Assembly: GCF_040958095.1 (NCBI RefSeq)
Contig: NC_091227.1
Location: 19,846,819 to 19,910,818, forward strand
Direction: 5' to 3'
Length of the DNA stretch: 64,000 bases
Origin: Procambarus clarkii
Lineage: Eukaryota; Arthropoda; Malacostraca; Decapoda; Cambaridae
Positions 50,901-64,000 of the stretch are shown in pieces. The stretch's first letter is position 1. Every line of letters starts with the position of its first letter. The notes under the pieces are model-generated. The model worked only from the letters and a program-made list of their open reading frames with translations. It searched no databases and had not been told where the DNA came from. The position numbers and the translations under genes were made by a program.

Positions 50901-52015
50901 AACCCATAACAAGCTAAAGATTCAGATTCAGGAAGTATATGGGGCAGAGATGGTTTGGTAACTAGGTGGCAAACCATGGAATCAGTTGCCAGTTAACATC
51001 AGAAGAAAATGGTATTGCTAGCTTCACAGTTAGAGGAATCATTGGCTATTGATACACACAAATGTTCCGTTAAATAAAGGAGCTAGTTTATTTTTTGATC
51101 TAATTGAATGCCTCTGCTTTACAATACCTCATGGGCCTACATCCACTTTTATACAAAATTGGTGCCCAGGCAACTTAATAATGTACCACACAGTACTCTA
51201 CACATCATACAGAAGTTGTTTTTCCCTTAGATACTCAAGATCTGTTAAAATAGGTTGAAATAAGTTCTAGTTTACTTATTATGTAAAATATTGTACAACT
51301 TTTCAACCCTACTTCCAGCATTCAAATTTCCAGGCACCTAATAGGCCTACATCCAACAGATCTACAATTCTCAGGCAAACTTAGGGTTAACTATTCACAA
51401 GATTCTTAAATTACCTCTCATCCATGCTTCTTATTTTCCAGCATGCCCATTACCTAAAGTAGAGAACCTTGAACCACCAGAAGGGTCTAATACAGATACG
51501 GCACGAAACCTTCTACAAGCCTACCCTCAAAACCCACCCAAAGCCTACTAGCACACAGTACCGCCCGGACTACGGTCCTAGGTGTATTAACCAGTAAAAT
51601 AACTAAGACTACCGAAGTTTATATCCTACAGGAAAGGTAGGAGGGAGGGGCCCCGCGCCGATGACATCACCCAAGCCAGAGGTCAGATCCGGTGCCTGTG
51701 GCGGCGGCATCATCTCCTCCATACACCTCTTTCCACGGCAACTACACCAGCCTCATGCCCTAACTACCCGTCTCAAGACCACACAAAAGCGTGCATGCAA
51801 CAAGCCATGGCGTTGGCGGCTCTAGCACGTGGCTAGCTAGCCTGCCTGGGGGGGGGGTTCAAGCACCCACACCAACCTGAAGACTTGGACTCGAGGGCCT
51901 CTCTCAGGCGCTCCACCAACACCGGCTTATTTCCCTTGGTGTCGAGGCCTCGCTCCTGCAGCTCGGCCCTCAGCTCCGCCACCTTCATCTTGCTGGGGTC
52001 GATCTCTTCACTCAT
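11695..52015 (-). CDS. hnRNP U / SAF-A family protein, 12 coding exons
   Basis: Exons, in gene order: 52015-51877, 38876-37941, 33118-32867, 32761-32454, 31472-31287, 31027-30905, 30070-29819, 18361-18193, 17830-17636, 17523-17243, 14817-14599, 11913-11695. All introns are GT-AG, phases agree and the sum is 3,279 bases (1,092 residues plus TAG). Domain order is that of hnRNP U: SAP DNA-binding (about 8-42), acidic linker, 21 x 11-residue repeats (90-320), KR-rich nuclear-localisation-like stretch (about 403-420), SPRY (about 438-615), P-loop ATPase/kinase-like domain (649-790, Walker A GLPAAGKT at 654-661), Arg/Gly/Asn/Tyr-rich region, and Gly/Tyr/Gln/Ser-rich tail. Family members bind RNA and scaffold-attachment DNA in the nucleus and act in splicing and chromatin organisation. 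The repeat array is the odd part and is unlike the vertebrate proteins. I cannot separate HNRNPU from the HNRNPUL paralogues. Confidence 0.93.
11914..14598 (-). other. hnRNP U intron 11
   Basis: A 2.7-kb intron. It contains a moderately GC-rich stretch at 12060-12730 that looks like a decayed repeat, a repeat-like segment at about 12945-13310 beginning with GATTGATCGATTGATTG, and a SINE-like fragment at 14088-14280. No further exon is required by the reading frame. Confidence 0.6.
14088..14280 (+). mobile_element. SINE-like dispersed repeat (truncated)
   Basis: The block CTTGAGGTTATCTTGAGAAG, GCGGCCCGGTCC, GACCAGGCC, GGAAGCAGCCCATAGCAGC and CAGGTACCTATTTACTGCTA, ending AACTCTGCCCATTGT, is recognised as a common decapod repeat. 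The tRNA-like end I expect in full copies is absent here. Confidence 0.6.
14599..14817 (-). CDS. hnRNP U exon 11: Gly/Tyr/Gln-rich low-complexity tail
   Basis: Acceptor TTCTGACTGCAG and donor GTGAGT, phase 0. It has a run of five Thr codons, then repeated [16 protein letters not shown] and a Gln/Tyr/Pro-rich end, resembling prion-like domains of FUS/hnRNP proteins. Confidence 0.87.
15143..15360 (+). repeat. Polypurine minisatellite
   Basis: A stretch of over 200 bases that is almost all A and G on the + strand. It contains diverged units of about 33 bases such as GGGGAGAAAGATGCAAAGGA followed by ACAAGGATGGTGA. Several frames stay open because of low complexity. Confidence 0.85.
16396..16800 (+). 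repeat. Probable dispersed repeat
   Basis: A block of higher GC than its surroundings begins GAAGACCGACTTTATTAATG and includes CCACAGTGGTTCAACGGG and AAAGACGGACC. It ends near a CATGGGTCATCTTTGACAAC segment. Its class is unknown. A related phrase (CCGAAGGCTTGAGGCC here, CCAAAGGCTTAGGGCC at 2340) links it to another segment in the window. Confidence 0.4.
17243..17523 (-). CDS. hnRNP U exon 10: Arg/Gly/Asn/Tyr-rich RNA-binding region
   Basis: Acceptor CTCCTTTACAG and donor [18 protein letters not shown] appears twice around a run of ten glycine codons (near 17337-17366). RG/RGG-rich tails of this family bind RNA and are targets of arginine methylation. Confidence 0.9.
17636..17830 (-). CDS. 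hnRNP U exon 9: end of ATPase domain, start of RG region
   Basis: Acceptor GGTGTGCAG and donor [15 protein letters not shown] is the conserved end of the family's folded core. [18 protein letters not shown] begins the Arg/Gly-rich region. Confidence 0.9.
17831..18192 (-). other. hnRNP U intron 8
   Basis: A short intron of 362 bases. Nothing beyond splice signals was seen. The neighbouring intron 9 (17524-17635) is only 112 bases. Confidence 0.8.
18193..18361 (-). CDS. hnRNP U exon 8: P-loop ATPase domain, second part
   Basis: Acceptor ends at 18362; donor GTAAAT follows 18193. It encodes [12 protein letters not shown], then [14 protein letters not shown] and [11 protein letters not shown], directly continuing exon 7 after an 11.5-kb intron. 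Confidence 0.92.
19092..19291. mobile_element. piggyBac-like MITE flanked by TTAA
   Basis: A 200-base element begins CACTGCGTGG and ends CGCGCAGTG. TTAA lies immediately on each side (19088-19091 and 19292-19295). Matching CACTGCG termini with TTAA duplication are diagnostic of piggyBac-type transposition. It has no coding capacity. Confidence 0.8.
21060..22050 (+). repeat. Satellite-like tandem block, about 190-260 bp unit, four copies
   Basis: Each copy contains GAGAATTCTA.TGCGAACAA, TTTGATAC.A.AAT, ACACATTTTAGTG, GCTCACGGGTAATGCTC and TTTGCTGCAG in the same order (copy centres near 21225, 21430, 21685 and 21870). The block begins TTAACACTTTCGTCC. The word ctcacgggtaatgc occurs in reverse complement in the TTAA element at about 19150. 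Confidence 0.8.
22438..22640 (+). mobile_element. tRNA-derived SINE
   Basis: The head has a pol III A-box-like GGTAGCGCGACGG and a B-box-like GGCATTCAATCCCC at tRNA-like spacing. It is followed by a non-tRNA body (TGGCTTGGCGGTTTCTCC.GATAATTCC). The head is not a functional tRNA. Confidence 0.65.
22905..23050 (+). repeat. Dispersed repeat end, copy 1
   Basis: AAGGTCCAAGTAGCATGGGC, then TATGGTGAGCCCGTAGTGGA, matches the segment at 53586-53665 with few changes. GGGC.TATGGTGA.GCCC forms a small hairpin. Confidence 0.55.
24970..28130 (-). mobile_element. Decayed non-LTR retrotransposon (CR1/jockey-like), minus strand
   Basis: Reading the minus strand, many frames interrupted by stops still give reverse-transcriptase landmarks in order. 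These are an FDTVPH-like remnant followed by EAHGIGG (about 26320-26400), [19 protein letters not shown] with GVMISRNLK (about 25920-26060), NKAVRILEY (about 25540), and [17 protein letters not shown] then LFPQIRK (about 25360-25470). The segment 27480-28130 looks like the antisense of an endonuclease region. It is not functional. Confidence 0.75.
25594..25915 (+). mobile_element. Second LINE fragment inserted in the first, plus strand
   Basis: This segment interrupts the minus-strand LINE between its NKAVRIL and SRNLK parts. On the + strand it encodes a retrotransposon ORF2 C-terminus: [18 protein letters not shown], then [19 protein letters not shown], then [14 protein letters not shown]. 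It is a 5'-truncated copy, as expected for target-primed insertion. Confidence 0.75.
29819..30070 (-). CDS. hnRNP U exon 7: P-loop ATPase domain, first part
   Basis: Acceptor TTGTATTGTAG and donor GTGAGG, phase 0. Walker A is [10 protein letters not shown]. It is followed by [19 protein letters not shown] and ends RNFIIDQ, a Walker-B-like strand. Confidence 0.92.
30279..30329. repeat. Short perfect-stem hairpin
   Basis: GCATCCCACAA..GATGCCAAACC pairs with GGTTTGGCATCTTGTGGGATGC, with one two-base bulge and a tiny loop. A third partial copy (GGGATGCCAAACCCCACAACAG) follows directly. Confidence 0.85.
30508..30725. mobile_element. Candidate MITE with flanking 14-bp direct repeat
   Basis: TTTCCAACGCTCCC occurs at 30508-30521 and 30712-30725. 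Just inside, AAACACACACCGAAACT and AGTTTCGGTTTGTGTTT form inverted termini. The interior is rich in ACGTTG and ACAAGTTGTAAC words. The direct repeat is longer than most target duplications. Confidence 0.55.
30905..31027 (-). CDS. hnRNP U exon 6: SPRY-ATPase linker
   Basis: Acceptor TTTTTTTCTCAG and donor GTTGGT, phase 0. It encodes VNFGTEDPW...[14 protein letters not shown], the conserved connector between SPRY and the P-loop domain. Confidence 0.9.
31287..31472 (-). CDS. hnRNP U exon 5: SPRY domain, second part
   Basis: Acceptor TTTTATTTCAG and donor GTAATT, phase 0 at both ends. It contains [18 protein letters not shown], then FTVNG and [14 protein letters not shown], matching the end of the SPRY fold. 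Confidence 0.92.
31473..32453 (-). other. hnRNP U intron 4
   Basis: A 981-base AT-rich intron with no recognisable element apart from a short ATT microsatellite near 32112. Intron 5 (31028-31286) and intron 3 (32762-32866) are short and unremarkable. Confidence 0.7.
32454..32761 (-). CDS. hnRNP U exon 4: SPRY domain, first part
   Basis: Acceptor TGTTTTCAG and donor GTATGA. The peptide has [29 protein letters not shown] and [12 protein letters not shown], all typical SPRY strand motifs of hnRNP U. Confidence 0.92.
32867..33118 (-). CDS. hnRNP U exon 3: acidic/KR-rich segment, start of SPRY
   Basis: Acceptor TTTTTTCTTCTTAG and donor GTAAGT. It encodes a Glu-rich stretch, then [17 protein letters not shown] (a nuclear-localisation-like and SR-like stretch), then KTVVALDW, which opens the SPRY domain. 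Confidence 0.88.
33260..33560 (-). mobile_element. LINE ORF2 C-terminal fragment, minus strand
   Basis: The minus strand reads [20 protein letters not shown] then [12 protein letters not shown]. This is the typical end of a non-LTR reverse transcriptase polyprotein, followed by its 3' untranslated tail toward 33260. Confidence 0.65.
33949..33970 (+). repeat. CA microsatellite
   Basis: About eleven uninterrupted CA units. Confidence 0.9.
34000..35040 (-). mobile_element. Probable decayed LINE endonuclease region, minus strand
   Basis: The phrase order (CATTTATGATTATCAG.., GTGTGACAATATCTGG, ATTTAGCTCCAGTATTTTC) resembles the antisense of an endonuclease-domain region of the decapod LINEs seen elsewhere in this window. 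No intact motif can be read, so this is inference. Confidence 0.35.
34634..34651 (+). repeat. TC microsatellite
   Basis: About nine TC units. Confidence 0.9.
35340..35620 (+). repeat. G-rich degenerate minisatellite
   Basis: Four diverged units each pair a GCTGCCTTTGCCT-like phrase and TGTGCCTGGA/GTGAGCTTGG with long G runs (up to about eleven Gs). The + strand has G-quadruplex potential; the hnRNP U transcript would carry the C-rich strand. Confidence 0.7.
37941..38876 (-). CDS. hnRNP U exon 2: acidic linker and 11-residue repeat array
   Basis: Acceptor CTGTATTCCTCAG precedes 38876 and donor GTAAGT follows 37941. It opens with an Asp/Glu-rich stretch, then 21 units of consensus [10 protein letters not shown][AV], then a Lys/Glu/Asp-rich end. 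Phases join exon 1 and exon 3 exactly. The opposite strand of the array is also open, as expected for a 33-base periodic sequence. Confidence 0.9.
38056..38748 (-). repeat. Coding minisatellite, 33-bp unit x 21
   Basis: Twenty-one tandem 33-base units within hnRNP U exon 2. Central units are nearly identical and outer units are diverged. The pattern suggests ongoing unequal exchange or slippage with the reading frame kept. Confidence 0.95.
39027..39188. repeat. Long foldback hairpin, arms about 75 bp
   Basis: Arms 39027-39100 and 39113-39188 are nearly perfect reverse complements around a 12-base loop, with one two-base difference. The arms carry AATAGGCCGAAACGTTCATC / its complement. Confidence 0.95.
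39500..39750 (+). repeat. G-rich minisatellites
   Basis: Two copies of a GACTGGGTG.GAGGGT.GGGTC-ATGGG unit (39500-39590, also seen once at 36881-36930) precede three nearly identical units of about 30 bases containing GGCGTGAAGGGAGACCGACT GG (39656-39750). Confidence 0.85.
40063..40389. mobile_element. pogo/mariner-like MITE with TA duplication
   Basis: The left end CAGTAAAACCTCACTTAA matches the right end (reverse complement CAGTAAAACCTTATTTTAA). TA flanks both sides (40061-40062 and 40390-40391). It is 327 bases without coding capacity. Confidence 0.75.
41965..42534. mobile_element. pogo/Tigger-like MITE with TA duplication
   Basis: Left end TAGTGCAACTTCATTTTGGC and right end (reverse complement) CAGTGCAACCTCAATTTGGC form terminal inverted repeats; TA lies outside both. 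It is 570 bases. The CAGT..AACCTC start is characteristic of pogo/Tigger-type elements. Confidence 0.7.
46930..49860. mobile_element. Large diverged inverted repeat, possible long-TIR DNA transposon
   Basis: Arms of roughly 550 bases (about 46930-47480 and 49310-49860) share, in opposite order, GATGCAATTTGGTA, TTTGACCTTGG.AAGGTCA, TTTGAAACTCAAAC/GTTTGAGTTTGAAA, a GTATATA.TACTA stretch and a TCCAAACTTA phrase. The 1.8-kb interior has short open fragments but no recognised transposase. Confidence 0.6.
48412..48576. repeat. Foldback repeat with GAAAC core, copy B
   Basis: Left arm 48442-48495 and right arm 48523-48576 (54 bases each) pair with few mismatches. The arms are two copies of the 7118-7240 family in opposite orientation. 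Confidence 0.85.
49880..50880 (+). mobile_element. Decayed non-LTR retrotransposon, plus strand
   Basis: [17 protein letters not shown] (about 49960-50015) contains the reverse-transcriptase FADD motif. It is followed downstream by NLGVKHAK, and by [20 protein letters not shown] then [13 protein letters not shown] near the 3' end. Stops and frameshifts interrupt it. Confidence 0.75.
51877..52015 (-). CDS. hnRNP U exon 1: SAP domain
   Basis: ATG at 52015 in a GC-rich region. It encodes [20 protein letters not shown] then a second helix with [13 protein letters not shown], the two-helix SAP motif. Donor GTTGGT follows 51877; the exon ends in phase 1. Confidence 0.92.
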
Positions 52016-52156
52016 GGTGCACTCTTACACTCGGCCACGCTCGCACGCACAAAATCTGACGTCCTAAGTGTGGTTTCCCGCGCTACACTTCTACCATACA
52101 AACATGTAATATGGCGTCTGGCGGCCGAGTCGGCGGGGTATGAGAGCTGCTCGCCC

Positions 52157-52239
52157 ATTGGTCGCCGCCGCTCCAGGCTGGACTTGCCGCCTTTTCATTG
52201 GTCACTTCCATCCCGTTTCCTTAACCTATTTTTCATTGG
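52157..52239 (-). promoter_or_regulatory. Three CCAAT boxes upstream of hnRNP U
   Basis: ATTGG on the + strand (CCAAT in the direction of the gene) occurs at 52157-52161, 52197-52201 and 52235-52239, about 40 bases apart and 140-225 bases upstream of the start codon. Regularly spaced CCAAT boxes are typical NF-Y sites in TATA-less promoters. The surrounding GC-rich sequence (51640-52210) supports a promoter here. Confidence 0.65.
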
Positions 52240-53585
52240 TTATTACAACCCAAGCCATCCTATAATGGTGCCTAATATTATTAACAAAAAAAATATTTTT
52301 ACAGTAAAATACGTCCAAATAATCGACATATCCATTCTCTATGCAAATTAAATATTTGTAACGAATGTTATATGCAAAAGTAATCAAGGATATGTCTAAA
52401 AATCTTTTTATTTTAAGCAGATGCCTGCTAACTTTCTTGTAGGAAAATTTGCTTTTTGCTAAATATGTCATGTTCTTGCAGGTAAAAAAAAAAGGAGAAC
52501 GGACCCGATATATAATACTTTATATTTTAAATAATATTTAAGAGCTAAATGAAGACGCAATGCGTCAGAGGGAGGGTGCGTGACGCAAGTACCCTGCCCT
52601 GCGTGACTGCCCGAAACGCTTTGCGTAATAGTGGCTTTAGGCATTGTATGTACTACCTCTATCTATAAATCTACCAATTTTTGTAAAACATCTTGTATGT
52701 ATGTACTTTACCTCAATAAACATTTATTTATCTAAGTGAGCGTGAGGAGAAAGTTAGCGGAGTGCGCTAACCCGTGACGTAGCGGCTCCTCGGGGTTTGA
52801 CATCCGCTCAACCCCCAAGAACAACATTACGTGGCCACCAGTACAATCAGAGGGAAAAAAATAATCTAATTCACCTTGGAAATAATGTAACCTCCGCTGG
52901 TGAGAAGACATTGGTATCAAGGAGTGTAGGAGTAGTGGAGTGATAAGTGTAGTGTGGAGGGTGGAGCAGTACTGGTGCTGGGGGGACCGCCTCTCCCTCT
53001 ATACTAGTCAGGTCAACCGGGTCAGGTCATACCCCCATATACCCCCTTATACCCCCTCCCCCAATCACCTTGCAGAGGCAACAGTTGCATACACTGTCAA
53101 GATAGCCAGTAGTTTGTCAACAAGAGGGCTTAACACTTGCTATCTGGTAGTTATTAACCCTAATTCTGGCGCCCCCCTAATATACATGGTTATTTCTAAA
53201 TCATTGGTTTATACAGTTCAGAACTGTATTGTTGCATCAGCACAATCGACCTCTGATGCTTTGGGTAATTAGGTACGAGTTAACTTGTTATAGCCACCAA
53301 TTGGTCTAGCACATGTGGGGGTCCAAACCTGCAGGTACTTCACTTATCATAGATTATTTATCACGTGCATGTCCAATTTGGGGAGATATGAAGCTTTAAT
53401 TAAAGATTTACACATAATTGTTCCTGAATCAGTACTAGTATAAATATATTTGTTAAATATGCCAGGGAAGCTGCTGTGACAAATTGCATATGAGCCCCAC
53501 TTGGGGGCCAGGCCCACAGAACATGGCCACATTTATGGATTGGAGTAAACAAGTTTGTTCCATGGACTTGTTGTTTTAGATTCAG

Positions 53586-53665
53586 CAACTGTGAACCAAA
53601 GGTTGCAAGTAGCACGGGATATGGTGAGGCAGTAGTGGACTTAACCTGGCACAGGAGCGGGGCTG
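53586..53665 (+). repeat. Dispersed repeat end, copy 2
   Basis: AAGGTTGCAAGTAGCACGGG, then ATATGGTGAGGCAGTAGTGG, matches 22990-23040. It continues CTGGCACAGGAGCGGGGC. Confidence 0.55.
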
Positions 53666-54699
53666 TGTGGTGCACGCACTCTCGAAACTCTGCCCATATA
53701 CAGTTGGCCGATGCCATGTTCAACACTTTGCAACCAACAGAAATACTTAGTTGATGACTGGGAATGAGCAGTTGGTTAATTTGTTTAAATAGTCAAAACA
53801 CTGACTTTACCTAATGGATACTTTGTGGATACTTAAAATATAATGTCTGTGTGACATAAGCAATATTTTTTTACAGGATAAAGGTATTGCTGTACTTTTA
53901 GTCTGTTTATACAATTTTGTATCCAAATAGCATAGTGCTCTGTGGTCTCTATCCAATGTATATTGCTACTTGTGCTAAAATGTGCATCATGTGGACACGG
54001 TCTACATAGCTCAGAGTTTAGCAGTGCACCAAACATTATTCGATTCTGTGCCATTTGGGGAATGAACATCATGTGCTGATTTGATGGATGAGAAAAAAAT
54101 CATTGCTGCTCGTACAATTACCAAAATATCGAAGCATCCCAAGGGCTTGTATCAACTAGTGTAGGATCCTTGGGATTGTTAAAGGTTAATACCATTCATT
54201 ATTCTGGTTGGTCAATTACTTCTGAGATAACTAAGTGCATTGGATATAGACTGCTTCCCAACATTGTGTAAAAAAACAGCAATACAGTACTGTACTGTAG
54301 CTCAGTGCTGTTATATTTAATATGCAATGCTAAATAATATATTTAAGTTCCTCTGTGTATTTTAATACTGTATATCAAGTATACTAATGTTGAGGACCTT
54401 CGTCTCCCCCCCCCCCCATTCCTCTCAATCCCTCCCTGGTTGATGGTGGATCATAACTTTTTTTTAGCAGGATATACAGTTCAGTACTGTATAGTCTTGG
54501 TATTAACGGAAGAGCCAATAATGAGCCCTAACCTAACCTAAAGGTTGTGGATACATCGAATACAGGGATACAGGACAAATGAAGTACAGTATTACTGTAC
54601 TTTACCTGCATTATGCTTACCTGTATATAGGTAAAAAAAATGCCTGCTCCTCATAAAATTCATGTTACATTACACATTTTCCAAATAAGTGCAGTTTGT

Positions 54700-54785
54700 C
54701 CATGGACCTGAATCCAAATAGCTGCATGCTCTATGGACCTGTATCCAAATAATTCGATGCCCTATAGACCTGTATCCAACTAGGT
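54700..54785 (+). repeat. Short tandem repeat, about 31-bp unit x 3
   Basis: CTATGGACCTGTATCCAAAT recurs three times with small changes, separated by GC-ATGC/CGATGCC spacers. Confidence 0.8.
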
Positions 54786-55021
54786 AACCTGAGATATGAG
54801 TCTGTTACCAATGTACTCAGTCCTTAGATTATGTGAGGGCTTATTATTTAGTTAGTTGCTCAGTTATTACTGGTAAACTACTGCACTTCTTCTTATTTGG
54901 TTCACTTCCCAATTATGTATGAAATGCCATCACTTGAACTTTTAGTCTTGTGGCGGTCACATTTTAATGACCTTCAAAATAAATAATGCTGAGACAACTT
55001 TTGCTTACAGAGACTGGTAAG

Positions 55022-64000
<8,979 letters not shown>

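Larger units (their letters stand above)
38877..51876 (-). other. hnRNP U intron 1 (13 kb)
   Basis: The largest intron separates the SAP exon from the repeat exon. It contains a foldback hairpin (39027-39188), minisatellites (39500-39750), two TA-flanked elements (40063-40389 and 41965-42534), a long inverted repeat (about 46930-49860) enclosing a second foldback, and a plus-strand LINE (49880-50880). Between about 42600 and 46900 it is AT-rich with nothing recognisable. Confidence 0.65.
52016..55021. other. Head-to-head spacer between hnRNP U and SEL1L
   Basis: It contains the hnRNP U promoter and 5' UTR, a retrotransposon-like tail (52640-52735, ending CCTCAATAAACATTTATTT), a GC-richer segment (52740-53060) that could hold the SEL1L promoter and a non-coding first exon, a repeat end (53586-53665), and a 31-base triplet repeat (54700-54785). 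No coding exon was seen. Confidence 0.6.

Noticed and set aside
52828-52850. ER-stress response element (CCAAT-N9-CCACG) upstream of SEL1L
   Set aside because: CGTGG is followed after nine bases by CAATC, not ATTGG, so the element is not formed.

Overview
The window reads as nuclear DNA of a decapod crustacean, most likely crayfish-like. The basis is a multi-domain Rebers-Riddiford cuticle protein, split genes with GT-AG introns, AT-rich introns, and dispersed repeats of types I associate with decapod genomes. That last point is my own recognition and was not searched.

Three protein-coding genes can be assembled by joining exons whose splice sites and phases agree. (1) A secreted cuticle protein on the + strand (3847-6304). 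It has two exons: a 7-codon exon holding the start of the signal peptide, behind a TATA box, and a large exon with five chitin-binding domains. (2) An hnRNP U / SAF-A family gene on the - strand (52015 down to 11695). It has 12 coding exons with consistent phases that give a 1,092-residue protein: SAP domain, acidic linker, 21 tandem 11-residue units, nuclear-localisation-like stretch, SPRY domain, P-loop ATPase domain, Arg/Gly/Tyr-rich tract with ten glycines, and a Gly/Tyr/Gln/Ser-rich C-terminus. (3) The 5' part of a SEL1L/Hrd3 gene on the + strand (55022 to beyond the window end). Six coding exons encode a signal peptide, an acidic linker and Sel1-like repeats of this ER-associated degradation adaptor. 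The hnRNP U and SEL1L genes are head to head, about 3 kb apart between start codons. The cuticle gene and hnRNP U gene converge.

Most of the rest is intron, dense with decayed mobile elements. These include minus-strand non-LTR retrotransposons (24970-28130 with a second element inserted, 33260-33560, about 34000-35040, 59340-60000), a plus-strand one with a reverse-transcriptase FADD motif (49880-50880), a TTAA-flanked piggyBac-like MITE (19092-19291), three TA-flanked pogo/mariner-like elements, a tRNA-derived SINE, long foldback hairpins, a satellite-like tandem block (21060-22050) and several minisatellites.

The most notable observations are the histone-H1-tail-like, CDK-consensus repeat array inside the hnRNP U protein, the separate signal-peptide exon of the cuticle gene, three evenly spaced CCAAT boxes upstream of hnRNP U, foldback elements with a possible hammerhead-ribozyme-like core, and a satellite block sharing sequence with the TTAA element. 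I saw no clearly new defence or metabolic system. Functional tRNA, rRNA and CRISPR features were not seen.
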